Source of the DNA: Nymphaea colorata
Lineage: Eukaryota; Streptophyta; Magnoliopsida; Nymphaeales; Nymphaeaceae
Assembly: GCF_008831285.2 (NCBI RefSeq)
Contig: NC_045141.1
Span: 25,033,315 to 25,097,314, forward strand
Direction of reading: 5' to 3'
Length of the DNA: 64,000 nucleotides
Shown here: positions 23,501-38,110 of the stretch, piece by piece
Layout of the letters: every line of letters starts with the position of its first letter
Position numbering within the stretch: position 1 is the stretch's first letter
The notes under the pieces: model-generated
Seen by the model: the letters and a program-made list of their open reading frames with translations, nothing else
What the model was told of the DNA's origin: nothing
The model's database searches: none
Position numbers and translations under genes: made by a program

Positions 23501-26500
23501 TATAGAAGGATCCTTTTCCATGGAAACATGAACCAACTGCTGGATTGCTTCCTTTTTGCTTTCCGATGGATTTTCATCATTTCCATAGCATATCTGCATT
23601 GAGTTCCATGGTTGCATAAGTTCAACGTACCAAAGGCTTCAAAAATCAAAGCTAACAATTGGAAAAAGGATCAAGAAATACCTGGTGAAGAAGTTGAGGA
23701 ATGCTAGGGCCAGAATCCAACAAAGAGGCATCTTTAAGTACAACAGATTTATCCTGATTTACTGCATTAGCAGCAGATTCTCCACCATGAAGAACTTCTG
23801 CCCCTTCATTCCCATGGACTTCTAAACTAGGAGAAACACCACAACTTTCAACATCTGTTTGATGATTTAAGTTCTTAGCATCCAATTGGTGGCTCCAGGA
23901 TTCTTTGTTTTCTAAAGTATCAACAGTTTTTCTGCTGGAGGTGCTACAATGTAATTCAGACTTTGAAATACCCTCGTGATTCCGGTAATTTTCCTGCAGT
24001 TCATCAGAAGGTGCATGATTATAAGAAGTTACCATGAACATGGATTCATGCATGGAACTCCACTTTCTACCACCATTACCATCAATAGCACCAGCAGAGA
24101 ACCTCCCAAAGAAATTATTTTTCTTTGATGTTCCTACATAGCCTTCTTCGGAAGATGTTCCAACAACATCTGACTGGTCATATAAAGATTTTGACCGTGA
24201 TCTCTCTTTCTTATTTTGTAGAAGGTTCATAAGGTCCACCTCTATCCTAGGAGTGTACTGCTTGAGAGCTCTCCTCATTGCATTTTGTTCCTCCACAGAT
24301 AAACCAACAATAAAATTTAAAACAGCCGCAGAATCAAAGTGTGTATAAACCGATATAATACCCGTGATGGCTGCTTCTTTAAGCTTTGCATTTTTCTCAT
24401 TAACAAGAGGTGCCAACTTAGCAAACCACAACTTTAATAATCCACTACAATTAGCACCATCAGAACTCATTGCATGTGTATTGAAGGAGTTAATAGCAAA
24501 TTCAATGACAGCAATTTTAGCCTTTGGCGATCGCTGCTCATCGAGTGAACGAAGAAATGCAGGAAGCAATGAATCTATTCCATATATGCTCCCAACCATT
24601 TCCAAGGTTGATGAACAAGACTGCCTTACAAGTTCCTTTGGATCTATAAGCCGGGAGAAAACATGAGGTAAAATCCTCTCAAGATAACTCTCGAACGGTT
24701 TTTTGAAAACTGGAATCATATCAGTGAGCGTCGCAAAAGCTGCCTGTGCCACCTTATGATGGGGATCATCCAAGTGCTGGAAAAACAACTTTATAATTTT
24801 CTCAAAGTTCTGGGTAACTTCTTGTATTCCTTTTGGTCCTTGTTGCAGTAAACCATGGACATAACGAAAAGCAGAAACCCTGGCTGACCAGTTGGAACTA
24901 GGACTTAGGCCTTCAGTTAGAGCTTCAGTCAATGTTACTGGACCATCCAAGCAGCTAGACATTTCTCCAATTTGAAGATGACTTTCATCAATACTGTTTC
25001 TACCACTTGAAACCCTTCCTGAAGCAGGCTTTCTCAAAAGAGGCCTCTGGAAATTGGGAACATAACTACTATGTACATCTCCGTAAGCTGGATCCTTATA
25101 AGGTGTATCGAGGTACTGCCTATCAACTTGCATGTTAGCAAAACGCCTATTTGACTTGACATCAGAAATATCTTCAAATCTCTCTTGTGGTCGATCAGAA
25201 GACAATGGAACCCTCTTGGCAGTGTGAGTGCGAGACAGGGAATCTGTGGTCATATTACCTGCATACAATAATTTGCTATTATCTTTAGAAGCTGTAACCT
25301 GGGATGATAAAAGATCTGATAAAATTGAACCACCAGAGAGAAGACTACCTTTAGTGATTTTGGCTGCAGTTGAACCAGCCAATGCAGAACTCTGTGCTGA
25401 CAAGTGATTGGATGCAGGAACAGCCAATGGAAATGGGGGATCACGAGATGATGGAGGGTCCACTCCTGCACTAGGGACAAGAAAAAGAGGGTTTAGCCGT
25501 TCATACAATCATTCTATTTGATAGCTTTCGATTCAGGACAGATTTATTTTATGATGTGCTTCTTTGAATACCTAGATCAAGACTTGTTGAACGTTTAGCT
25601 AGGTTACACTTCTCCGAGAAATCCAAACCTTTCAGCATGCTCTCAATAGCCGTAACCTGCTGCTTGCTTGCCTGCAGAACACTTTCAAGACTTCTTTCTG
25701 TACCCCTTCCTGCAGCCTTTGCTTGTGACAGAAGCTGACTGCCAGAGAGTAGAGATGCCCCTGAAGGTAAATTTGTGCTCCGGTCCATTGCCACAATTGA
25801 GGAAGTCCCAAAACCAGGAACATTTGATTGAGCAGATCGCTGTGTCAGACCGTGCATTTGCTGCACACCTCTCTCCCGAAGTGTAGGTGATGCATATCTT
25901 CTGTGAATGCCTCCATCTTCTTCATTGATTATCTGCACATGGAGTAGATTGGCATTCACAAAGACCATGAAAGAAACCGCAGCACATAAAAATTAGAAAA
26001 ACAAGCTTACTCGCTGAACCACAGGATCAAAGCTCAAAAACAACCGCCTCGAGCGTTCAGGCCATGTTTTGGAGAACATTCGGTAACATGTTCTTGCAGT
26101 GGATCTCACCTGTACAGTACAAATAGGTGGGAAACATCAGATAGAAATCATCAACAGAACAGAAGCTTAGAGAAAAAGCTTCACCAACCATTCAATTTTC
26201 CAGCAACTTATGGGTAAATTTGGTCTACTTAGAAAAACAGAATGCCAGTGGTCACTATATTACTGGATGGTAAAGATGGTCAACAACAATCATGCTGGCA
26301 TCTTTTCATACAAAATAGCACTCATGAAGCATTAAGGTATTCATAATCCTATGCACATTGCAACAAAATGTATGCAGGATTCAGGATCTTCCAGAGCATA
26401 AAATTAGGTGCATTTCAGTTAGTAAGTCACGCTTATTATTTTTTACAAAAAACATTATTTCCTAAGAGTAACAGAATTTTCCCTGCAATTTCACCTTCAC

Positions 26501-29500
26501 AAGTTGAATCAAACTTCATGTTTATTAAAAGTAATTGAGCCATGTTTTTACCTTCAAGGCCTTATTGCACTAAAAAGAGGCTTTTGACAACCATCCATCA
26601 TTGGATACATATTGTTGAATTTCATTCCTTTTCTTTACCACCGGTAATTTATTGTTAGTCAATTTAATGTGCTACCAGCTAAATTTTTCACAAAGCGAAC
26701 AAAACCAAGGATATACCTCACTCATGGCATCCGCTACACAGCATTTGATAAGATCCTCATAAAGTTCTGCTGACCTCTGTATTTCAGGTGCATCAGCCCA
26801 ATACTCAAGAATCAATAGTGCATACTCACAACACCTAAACCACAATAATAAGCACAAGAAAAACCAAATTCAATCACAAAATTGCATACACCGGTACAAA
26901 ACAAGAAAAAGCACCATACCTAGCACGAAGAACTGCACTCCTGTCATTCTTTGCACAATCTGCAATACGGGGAAGTACACGAGCCACTTTACAATTGCGC
27001 AACATCTGGTAAGCCATTAAGATCTTAGAAAATCCTACACAGCCAATACGAAGAACAGAAGGGATAACACAAAATACTGACCGTTTTTATGCAAGTGTCA
27101 GCAGATTCTGCTATAACAAGCACTGTTATCACAACCAGCTTGAAAAGAACCTTGAGGACATGAAAAGGGACAAAAATCAAATTGATAGCCGGAAAAGACA
27201 GCTTTGTTATTTGTAACATATACCATAATGTTCTACATAGGAACCAAGGACAAGTATAAAGACAGAAAAATATGAGTCCAGGGCCTACCGGAATAAACAT
27301 CTCTGCACAAGCCTCAAAATCCCCCAAAAGTTCCTTTGATAAAAAACTTAACAAATGGCATGCCTGGGGAGAAACACTACGGTTAAGGTACTGGAAATTA
27401 TTCAAACAACCATCATGATGTAAAGCATCCATGCCTCAACAGAAAAGCACTTTTAACAGACTGCCTACAAAGTGCAGCGATACAACTAAATATCAGAATA
27501 ATTTCCGTGAAAAGTTGCATGTGCGTTCTCAAGCAATCAAAAAGAGGAATACGCAGTTTCACCATGATACTATCACTTGGACAAGCTTATTTGTCACCCA
27601 ACGTGTTATTCACGTGTCCCTTAAAAAGAGATCTAAATGGAAGACCCATAACTCACATCCAGAATAGATTCTCAATAAGAAGAGAATGCTCAACTAAAAT
27701 TATGAAGGTGTCAAAAAGCATAATTATGGTTCTTGTCAGGCTATCGTCAATGAAACTAATAAACAAGCAAGTGGAGCTTCAGAACCATGTGTTTAATCAG
27801 TCAAGCAATTCTTAAAGTAAATTCAAGAGTGAGCTTCAGCTCAGCAATCACCTATTTTTCTTTAGGGATTGGATAATGGACTTGATACCAATCTTCAAAG
27901 AAAAAGCAGAGATGACAATGCACTCGAATCACACTCCCAGAGGGCCAGAAAAAACAGGCCAGTCTAAAGACTCGAACCATTTTTTCCATGCCCACCGTAT
28001 AAACACAGGTTTTGTCATTAGAGTTAGACTTATGAAAGAGAATAATACACATTTCACCGCCTAAGGCTGGAGGTTTCTTCCCCATTGAAGTGGAAGCTTG
28101 CACTTCGTTCTTGCTATTATTGACTTAACCTGTATTTTTTAGCACCTAACCCTTAGAGGGTCATCACATACACATTGACAACTCTCCAAAAAAAAAAAAA
28201 AGAGACATTGTTCACACCCGTTCCAACCTGCTAAAACTATGCATAGGAATGTAATCATTTCATATTTAAATAATAAATGTACTACAAGCTGGAACCAATC
28301 AAACTTTACACAAAAGTGATCAAGATTCAAAAACTATACCTTAACTGAATGTTCCTAAATGTTAAGCAGCGGAAACAACAGCTCTTGCAAACTGTCAAGC
28401 TAAAAACATGCTTTTGTTCTCGTTTTCAACACCATCTTGTTATGTTAAAACTCAAACAGACAATTTAGACTTCCTTTATATTTACTTTTGGTAAATGTTC
28501 ATAGTATGTTCTAAATAATCATGGTCATCTTACAGCCATTTCCCAGTGGAAACAGACACACAAAGGCTTAAAATTTAAAACTTGATGGTGGAAGCAGAAA
28601 AACTAGGTCTTCATGCCACAAGCATCAGGACAGCCATGAAAACCATACTCCAGAATGAGGAAGAAAAGGACAATTGTTGCAAAAGTGTAGATCAGGACTC
28701 AGGAATGAGGTTGGACGTTGGAAGACAATGATGAAGAAACACGCCTTAAGCCCCAAATGTTTTTTTCATCCATCAAGGTCACCAACCTAGCCTTTACAAA
28801 GTGACATTTTAATGGGCCAAATACAAGAAACACTAACACTGACATTACAACAACACCACCTTTAAGTAGCTTTAAACGAAGAAAAGAATGAGGTCATGAA
28901 CATGCAAACTTTACAACCTAAAACTGAAGAAAAAAAATGTATTTATACCGTATAAGACAGTAGTTGTCTTTCATAGTATAGTAGATGCATTGACAAAAAA
29001 ACACCTAAAAGCCTGCCATAAAAATAACAACATAGAAGATCCATGTAAAGTCACAGAAGACATCACCATCAAGGTGGGACAATGCATCCTGGATAACCAA
29101 TCAAACACCTTCAGTTGACAAGCGTATGATTTTATTATCAATGACTAGAGACAAATCACAAATGGAGATGAACGACTGTTTTTAGAAACTTGAAGGCCAA
29201 CTAGAAGTGACAGAGCAAGAACTTTTAGCTTGTGGTAATCACATTGTTTTCTGCACACCATAGATTTGCAACAATCAATTTTTCTATATGCCCTTTTGAC
29301 CCTCAATTCAATTGCAATAGAATTGCTGTTCCAGAAAGGGGATAATAACCTGCTTCACAATGCTAGAACGTCTATCAGAAAGTTGACCACTTAGAGGACC
29401 AACAAGCTGCTTCAACAGAGATTGGAATGAGGCGTACTCAGCAGCACCTGGCAAGATAGTAAAAGTGCAGAAAAAGATGAGGAATAGAAAATTTTTGTAC

Positions 29501-32500
29501 TAGCGGAAAACATTAGCTCTCATTTTCAGAGAGAAAATGTAACATAATATCAAATAAAGAAGAAGAACAACTCTTCCCTATATTGGACAGGAAAAAGAAA
29601 ATAACATTAGTCATTTCTTAACATTTCAACTCATTTGCATTAACAGTAGAATACAGTATTGACAGCATGATCCATATGCTTCAGTATTCCCAACTGAGAG
29701 ACAAAGAGCAGATAGTTTATAATCATATCAATATGCTTTATAAAAAATCATAGTCACAAGTATCATTAACGTGTTCTAAACAGCGAGGTTTTTCTTAGGT
29801 ATTTTCTAACAAAGCTAAAAATATCGGGAAAAATCCAGCAATTTTTTAGAAAAGAAAAAATCCTCAAAATTAGGGAAAAAGTAAAATAAATGAAAAAACT
29901 AACAAGAAAACAAATAAAAAATAACTTGATAAAATGATAAAAATGACGCTTTAGTGATGACAGAAAGGAAGATAAATAAATTTCACTTAAGTACTTTTAA
30001 AATTTAAAGCAAAAATGATGTAAAATAATGAGGAAAAAGGCAATAAAAACACAATAAAAATGTGAAAAAAAAACATGAAAAATGCATTTTAGAGTTTTTC
30101 TCAAAAAACAAGAAAAAGTCAGATTTTTATTGTTTCCATTGTTTTTGACATTTTTATCGGGTCTTGTTCGAAAAAGATGGATTTTTTGTAACTAAGATAG
30201 AAACTATCAATCAATTAGAAACACTAGCATAGCACCACACCTTGATAGTTATTTAGGACTTTCATAAGGATCCCACTTGATAAAGAAAATGGCATGCGCA
30301 TAGAAAAGAACAGGAAACAAGAGCAATCAGAGATTGTTTTCAGTACAACATAGAAACATCAAGATAAGATGCACAATCAGAAGATGAAAGTAAAAAAGGC
30401 AGAAAACAAAGCTGGAGAACCCTTACTTCAACTAAAATGAAAAAAATTATCATATGGTGAATCAATCTTTTTGTTTTTAGTTGCTGTACTAGAAATACAG
30501 TTTTAGGCTTCTCCCTTGTTCAGCTGGATGATACCTAGAAAAATTATAGTCGCTTTCTTTGCTACTATAATCTTCTCAAACACAATCTTTTATTTCTCAT
30601 GGAGTTCATTTTTCGGTGAAAAAATTCCTGCCAATTTTTGTGGTTGTTTTTCCTATTGCAACACCCAACACATATTCCAGTGCCTTCACCTATATCTGAT
30701 GAAATAAAATCTGAAATGATCACAATTGTCCACTTAGATTATGGCAAGACATTGATAAATTTACCAGAGCCTCCTTAACCAACCTCAATCAACTTCTTCA
30801 AATTTCAAGTGTATACAAGTACATGTAAGCCATAAATAGGTAACCAAAATCCTGGCAAAATGTTCTAAAAATAAAAAACCAAACAAAATTCCTCCTATCT
30901 TCACATCACCATGGAAAACTACATCAGTTTATTTTTTTTTAACTTTCACCATTTTAGGTCCTGTCCCAGAAGAAGTGGTTATTCACCCACACTATTAGTG
31001 CAGATTCTCTAAACCCCCAAAGCAGCTACAACAATAATAAACAATTGACACCTGCACACCCATACCAAAAAGTGGCAAAACCCCATCCAAGAAAAGACAA
31101 ACATGCATAAATATGCAACTTTGAATTTTTTTTTTTTTTGTTCCGGATGGCCTTTACTTGAGAATAAAGTAAAACATCTGCAACTTTCCCCATAAAATTC
31201 TGCCCTTAAAGTTTCACAAGGGATGTTATTTTGCTGTAATGATAAAAAAAAAACAGAGGCAAGAAGATCATGTGAATTTGTAATGCACATTTCAACACAC
31301 ACAGGAATCACACCTCCAAATACGAGGCCCTCGAGTCTCTGCATTGCAGCAATTCTAACTGACCAATCTTGTTCAGGCACAAGTGTAGCACCGATTTTCT
31401 CAATTTCTCTAATTAATTCTTTCTCAGAGAAAACCTTAACTGGCTCAATAGATTTCTCTGTAACATCATTTTCACCTATATAAAACAAAAAATGATAATG
31501 AAATCAGCTTTATCTATTGCATATCAAGTTGCTGCCATCACCACAGACATTCAAAAGACCAAGCATCCATTACTAGCAACAACTAAGATGCAAACATGCA
31601 TCCAATCCACAGATACACGCACATTGTAAGCTAAAAACAAGACTCAATGTGCCAAAAGCAAAGACTAATGCAAAGGAGCACCCAATTTTTTTACAATTTG
31701 CAGCAAAGCCCTCTACCTAAATATTGAAGATTGAGCATCAACTAAACCACATGCAGGCACAAAAAGATCTACAAAAACATATCCACAGTTGCACTCGAAT
31801 ACCAGAACTTCTGAAATTGCTTTACATCCGTGTCAGCAACAAACTATTGTTGGCACATCCAGCCACTGTATGTGTGAAAAATTTTAAGAATAACTTTCAA
31901 CAATTAACCAATGCATTCATTTATAGTACCACAAATATAAGTTTTCTGTTCATATCAATCAAAAAGAAAATCAAAGTTAAGCAATTAATTCAAACCTAAA
32001 AGAAATTGTAAGTTACAAACTATATATAGGCTGATGCAATATCGCTCCGAGTCCATCCCAGCATGTCAGATGGACCAACTATATGTCTGCATCCCACACA
32101 TTGACATGCAAGACACCCTTATAGGGACAACCATGTTATATTTTTTCCAACTATAAGCCAGGCTACTTTGACACGGTTGACAGGACAGAGCATAGTAAAT
32201 GAAGGATTGAACCCAGTACACCAGACTACCAATGTTACTAGGTTCTAGTTTATCTCCTTACATACTAGTATTAGAAATTCTCATACAAGTGGCAAGGTGA
32301 CTATATAAATTCCAAGAAGCATTGCACGATAAAAGACTGCATATTAGTCATCATTTTTGCCTTTAAGTCGTTCATCTCATTTTGAGCACAAAAGTGACTG
32401 CATGAAACATGTCCATGTTCAACATTTTCCAGAAAACAACCAAAGGAAAAGAAAAAACGACCTACAAATCCTGGCACCTATTTTCCTGAATAATTAATCA

Positions 32501-35285
32501 GAAATAGTTTTCCAGAGTATATTACCTTATTTCTTATCAATTAAACTCTAAAAATTAATTAATCATGAAAGCATAACCAAACAGCATCATAAGTTCATAA
32601 CTCATAAGTCACTACAGACAACAACAGATGATAAAGAGGAAAGAACTGCCGACAAAAAATCTCTGAAATGTTATTGACCTAAAAGAAACCAAATAACATT
32701 GCAATAGAGGTACCACGACTAACCACCAAAAAGAGAACTTTCACGAACTGAGCTCTTTATTTTTGGACTGCTTTTCTTCTGAGTGAATGAAGGCAGAATT
32801 GCAGGCTTTGTTTCTGGTAAACCAAATTGGCTGGAAAGAGCATCAGCAGGACGAACCTTGGACTCAATCTTTTCAAGTCTTGCACTTATCTCCTTAACCT
32901 GCATTATAAATTAAACACAATGAAGATGACGTAAAACCAGAAAAAACCATAATAAATAGCATGTAACTTGTAAATCTCTTCTCTAGAAATTTCGGTATTA
33001 ATCAAAGACTCAGTGACACTAAATAAACGGATGAAAAATTGCCAGTGCTAACATTACATAGAGGAATGAAGGCTAACCACTAACAGAAACAGCCCTGAGG
33101 AGAATTTAAGCACTGAAATGCCTTGATTAAGACAAATTATGCTGCTAATTGAGTCAGCATGCTTGACACTTTGTTACAGATATAGGAGAAATAGGCTTCA
33201 TCGCTAAAATCATACCATAGCAGGGGGAAGATGATTCCGCTGCAGTTCGTCAAAAAATTGAGGCCCAACTTGAGTGTACATTTGCTGTGAACAGGGAAAA
33301 AAATCTGTGTAAGATGCAAGTTTGACTAGAGGTTTTTCCCAGGAAATTTTATGCACTCTTCATCACTAGTAGAAGAAGCACAAAGACAACCATCATGAAA
33401 ACAAGCACGATGATATTTTAATTTTCATGAAATACAATACAAAGTGAACAAACAGGAACCAAGCTTTTCAGCAGAAGAAACAAATGCATCATTAATCATT
33501 ATCTAATGCAAAAAATAAAGTAGTTCATATGGAATTTAGTTTCCTAGATTAATATGTTAATGTTTTGAATAGCAGCTATGTACCTGTAAATGCAACGAGT
33601 TAGAAGATGTACAGAAACAATATGCACTCCATACTCCATAGTATAGGCAAACTGGATTTCATATAGCACCCAGCATTTCCAATTAAACAACCCAGTGAAC
33701 TTATGAGAGCATGCAAAAAAGGAACCAGTTACCTAGATATGAATGATTAGCAATTATTCACTGTATATATCTTTAACATGTCTTAGACATTCATTTCATT
33801 ATTATAATTCCATATCTTGACAAGCCTCTAGAAGAAACAGGAAGGTCACATTGAATTTGTGATTCAACCGTCACAAAGCTTCCTCCCCTTCCAAACCTGC
33901 ATCTCATAAATGATGTACAATGGAGTGCTCTTGTATGTGTGCTGCACATTAATATCTCATTTCAAGTGATGCCTACAAACTAAGTAGATGCACCTGTGAC
34001 AGCAACATTCATCGATGAAGCACTTCCAACTTCCAGGAAAAACAAAAGAACTTCAAGTTCAGAAATATCCAAAAGATTGTCCATGTACAGCTACAAGCCT
34101 ACAAATTATCAGATGACATATGCAGCAAAGATGTGGATACTTTTCTTATGTCTATGAGCTGCAATTAGACAAGGAAGGAAGCTTAAACTTCAGGTGTTTA
34201 ACTATTCACGAGTTCAACACAAAGAACAAATACCAGTTGCTGGAATGAAAAATTGAAAGCGAATAACTGACCTCTATGCACAAAGTGGCAGCTTCTCTTA
34301 CACTGTTATTTGAGTCATTCAACAGCTGCAATACCTGTATGATCCATGAAATTTTCGAGTAAAAATCCTGTCTGTTTTCCTTCTGCCCTTCAATGAAATG
34401 GGGAATGATAAGGAAGAAAATAATGCTTAATGTACCAGAGGAAGTACGACACGCTGAAGAGTGAGCTCAGTAGAGGCGAATAGGCCAACTGCAGAAGAAA
34501 CTGTTCGAACAAACTCTTCACGAACACGCCAACTCTTGTGTGTCCAGGCATAACTACCAGCTCTTTCAACTATTATTGTCGGTGAAGAAACCTAATAACA
34601 CATATAACTTCATTTAACCTTAAAAAATAGAGGGTACCGTAACATGTATCATGAAGAAAGATCTATTGAGGTTGTGATATATCTGTTGAAGATTTATGTT
34701 CCTTCATTTTTATAGTGAATAAGTAATTTGAAGTTTTAGTTTAGCTATTTGTGTGTTAAAAAATAAAATTAGCAATTATTTCTCGATCTTTTGGACATTG
34801 ATCTATTTTATATGCTTTAGGAACAAGAATGATTGGCATTGAGGTTAACATTATTTATCATGTATTATAATAACGTTGTTCTGTTATAAAATCTAACAAG
34901 TTTCTCATTCAAGGAAGGATCAATTTTTGTTCTTAGATTTAATATTTTATTGCATCTTCTGATTCCTGTTTTCTGGCACTATTTAATGTGCCTACTGCCA
35001 CCTAGGCTCTAGGCTCAACCCATTGCCTAGGCTGTACCTAGCACTTTTACAACAACATGAGTGTTCATTTAAGGTTTTGCAATATGGTTGATTGAATCAC
35101 AATAACATATTTTCTGCCTCAAAAACCAACTAATCATGCCCCAAAATAATAATTTTGCTTCTTCTTTCAATTTTTTAATTAAACGAACTTATAAATTATA
35201 AATTCATGCTAAAAATTTGAATCATAGGTTTACTTGGGATCTTCTCTATGAAATTGTTTATGGAAATTAACGAAGAACGACTTCA

Positions 35286-35327
<42 letters not shown>

Positions 35328-36622
35328 CATATGCACCACCACATTAATAGTAGTACTAGTAGACTACTGTCTTGTTGTTGTTATGGTAGTAGTAGCAGCT
35401 GTTGTTGTTGTTGCTATAGTAGCAGTAGTGCTAGTACTAGTAATATTTTCGTCATCATTGTCGTTGTGTTCAACCAAAACTATCGCCGTCCAAGCCTCCC
35501 GGTCAGTTACAAATTCCCGCACTCATTATTAAATAGGATGAATATAGATCGGGCTAAATCTAGGACCAATAGTCACCATTGGCACCAACAAGAGATACAC
35601 AGGGTAGGAAAAAGTGATGATACCTCTTCCAGAACAAGAAAGTGCAAGGGCAAGTCAGCCACCAGACGATACTCAAGAATGGAAGCACTTCGAATCCAAT
35701 TATTTTTTTAAAAAAATGAATTCTGTAAAAAGAGTTTCCATGGAAGTAGAAAGTATAGCGCTCAAACAGCCCAAAATAGCTTAAACTTTTTGCGCTATTT
35801 AAGACATCCCCTTACTTTCCCTGGAGGAACAGAAATAGCGATAAAGACGGTCACTGAATCATTAAGTGCCCCAGAACCCTAAATCCTAAAAACATGACAA
35901 GGAAGCACTACGAGGAACAATGGCGCCATCCTCTTCAAAGCAGCGAATTTCTCTTCTTTCCAAAACACGTGAGAATGTAGAACATAAGTGAAAGTAAATC
36001 CACGGAAAGGCTTCCCACGTTTATAAACCCTGTATCGGCTGAACAGGCAAAGCCAAGCAGTACTAGTTATAGACATTAATCCCCCCATTTCCCCCTAAAG
36101 CTGGGATTTCAATCATCGGATAAATAATTACGACAATAAGAAAACGACTGCCAGAATTGAGACGATCCAAACCGCTAAACTAGTCGAAAGAAACCGCTAA
36201 GCTTAACTGGCTTGCGCGTCCGTGTCCAAAGATCACACTGATCGGATAGGAAGTACACACTTTACCGATAAAAGAGACACAACATGTACCTCCATAAGCG
36301 TAAGGAGAAGCCTGCGGGCAGCATCTCGAACGGGCTGCTTCGCATCACCCAGGCGCTCGACGACAGCAGGAACGAGTGCGTTGAAATGGAGCTTCAGATG
36401 CTCGCCGGCGAGAACTGCCGCGGAGGCGAGCGACTGAAGCGCCCCCTGGCTGACCCTGAAATTGCTGTCCTTCAGCAGATCGAGGCAGCAGTCGACGAGG
36501 GAGGTGACTTCGGCGGAGGAGAGGCTTCTCCGGCAATTCTCGAGGTAGCCGTGGAGGCGCTCCACTCCGGCCATCCGCTCCTTCGTGTCCTTCGACTGCA
36601 CCATCTCTAAGGGCTCCTCCAT
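20527..36622 (-). CDS. CLASP: CLASP microtubule-associated protein
   Basis: Plant CLIP-associated protein; the family stabilises cortical and spindle microtubules and aids plus-end rescue. Twenty-one coding exons: 36622-36290, 34591-34436, 34334-34272, 33284-33216, 32898-32724, 31475-31314, 29447-29350, 27363-27289, 27150-27082, 27005-26920, 26834-26717, 26109-26011, 25932-25572, 25465-23682, 23593-23492, 22577-22473, 22307-22233, 22145-22077, 21970-21902, 21450-21349, 20688-20527. Total 4,332 nt, 1,443 aa, close to the ~1,440 aa of known plant CLASPs; every junction is in phase. TOG-like HEAT arrays: residues 1-~235 (KDSNFRVSQGALQSLASAAV, KQPVRDAARRLL), ~285-515 (LVPEQDWSVRIAAMQRLEGL, ELLGDFEACAEMFIP) and ~800-1030 (DDPHHKVAQAAFATL, KQYTPRIEVDL). 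A Ser-rich disordered linker (~540-790) precedes the third. The C-terminal domain from ~1217 (WTKYFNQIL, LVTIYANRISQAR) is the CLIP/cargo-binding region in relatives. A pyrimidine tract and CAG just upstream of the ATG suggest a 5'UTR intron. Confidence 0.96.
29780..30190. other. A-rich low-complexity block in CLASP intron 6
   Basis: About 400 bp of A-rich sequence with repeated gaaaaa/aaatgaaaaa words, bounded by tatcgggaaaaa on the left and ttttatcgggtc on the right, which look like a weak inverted pair. It may be a decayed transposon, but no termini or target duplication could be fixed. Confidence 0.3.
34640..35410. other. CLASP: CLASP intron 1: TE-like AT-rich block plus (TC)n and trinucleotide repeats
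   Basis: Within the 1.7-kb first intron, AT-rich sequence ends near 34990-35045 with several cctaggct words, a signature of degraded plant DNA transposon ends. It is followed by (TC)n at 35290-35324 and an imperfect gta/gtt trinucleotide array to about 35450. No coding exon was found between 34592 and 36289. Confidence 0.4.
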
Positions 36623-37670
36623 CGTCAGCCCTAGGTTCCCTCCGGCCTGCGGACGGACAGGAAAAGGGGAAATTGACGGGGGAAGAGGAATGTGAAGCAG
36701 ATCTGAAGTGGAGAGACGAGAGAGAGAAACAGGATGAAAAGAAAAAGGAGAGATCGGTCACTGGTTTTCTTCCCCTCCGCTTCTTGTTTCTTTTTTTTTT
36801 CTTCTGTATTTTTTCCTTCCAGCTTTTCCAACGAGGAAGGAGAGGGAAATGGGAGGGAAAATGGGTAAAATTGCGGGCTTTGAGATCGTGAAATTACTCA
36901 TGCTTTAAGTCTAATTCACAAAATAACCAAAACGCCAATTGTTAAGCTTTTCCTTGAGGGCCAGGTTTTTTCATATTCATCCATAAAAGGGCCTCAAGTT
37001 TCCTTATGGTCTGGGCTCCAACTTTGAAAGGGGTTGGGCATGAGCTAAAACCCTTTCAAAAATTCATATTTTATTATAAATTGTAAAAAAATTAATCTAA
37101 TGATATAGAAATTTTAAAAAATCATATTTCAGTCATGTTAAAATTTGAAAATTATAATTTAACTTTTGTAACAAAAAAAATTCGTTATTTAGCGATCTCC
37201 CTAAATTTACTCAGTTTTAAAAAGGGACAACGGCTGCGTCTTTTTCTTTGTAAATGCGACACAAATAATAACATTTTGACTTCAAGATAGTTATAATATG
37301 ACGACTTGACGAATTTTATAATGAACATAATGTCACGTCTTCACTTAATGTCTTCGGTTGGCAACTAACCACATGGAAAGAAATGTAAAAAAAAAATCGC
37401 TTGTATCTAGTGACATTTTTCTTAAATATCATTTTCATGCAAGCTTAAAGAAAGTGCTTTCCATGTTATGCAACTTATGGGATGGGAAGGTATGTCCCAC
37501 CTTTTTACTATAGAGGTATTTTGGTAAGTTATTGTGATAGATTTCATATATTGTCATTTTTTAATATTTATAAGTCACTAAATTAACTTTTAAGCAATTT
37601 CTATTTGTAAATAAAGTAGATTTAGTGAGCTTCTTCCCAAGGGGAACCGGTGCATAAGCTGAAGTGTTTA
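36623..37670. promoter_or_regulatory. CLASP: CLASP 5' leader and upstream region
   Basis: The minus strand upstream of the CLASP ATG has a pyrimidine-rich stretch ending GTCCGCAG (near 36650), consistent with the 3' end of a leader intron. A GA/CT-rich leader follows up to about 36850, then AT-rich DNA. No unambiguous TATA box was found. Confidence 0.35.
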
Positions 37671-37675
37671 ATATA

Positions 37676-38110
37676 GGGATGAGCAACGAGTCGAGCATGT
37701 TAAAGCTCAGCTTGTTGTGAACGAGTTCAAGCCGACTCATTTGTTTAACGAGTCGAGTTCGAGTTCATGAGTCGATTTGTTCAAATAATCGAGTTGAGTT
37801 TGAGTTCAACACGTAACTGCTGAGTCGAACTCGAGCCTTAACTCAAGTCGATATATTCAAATGAGTTTACGAGTTTGTCGAGTCTTAATTGAGTCAAGCT
37901 CGAGCTCGACACGTAACGATGAATATCAATTATATTCGAACGAGTTCGTCGAGCTCAAACTCAACACGTAACGATGAATATCAGTTCTATTCAAACGAGT
38001 TTGTCGAGCTTTAATTGAGTCGAGTTCGAGCTCAACACATAACTGTCGAGTCGAGCTGCTTCTGTCGAGATATTCTCGAGCTCAACAAAGTCGAGCTCCA
38101 TGTTTCATTA
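37676..38110. repeat. GAGCTCGAG-type degenerate minisatellite
   Basis: Around 430 bp made of diverged gagtcgagctcgag / gagttcgag words on both strands. A roughly 75-bp subunit containing acacgtaacgatgaatatca occurs twice (about 37909-37930 and 37966-37985), with a diverged further copy at 38034. Such Ser/Arg-like ctcgag arrays are widespread in plant non-autonomous DNA elements; the terminal phrase gggatgagcaacgag suggests an element end near 37676. Confidence 0.6.

Noticed and set aside
36233-36289. Read-through of CLASP exon 1 past MEV
   Set aside because: The GTACATG donor at 36289 and the phase of the next exon (VSSPTIIVERAG) show the exon ends at 36290.
36345-36761. 138-codon minus-strand ORF
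   Set aside because: Frame-shifted shadow of CLASP exon 1; the true frame gives the CLASP N-terminus.
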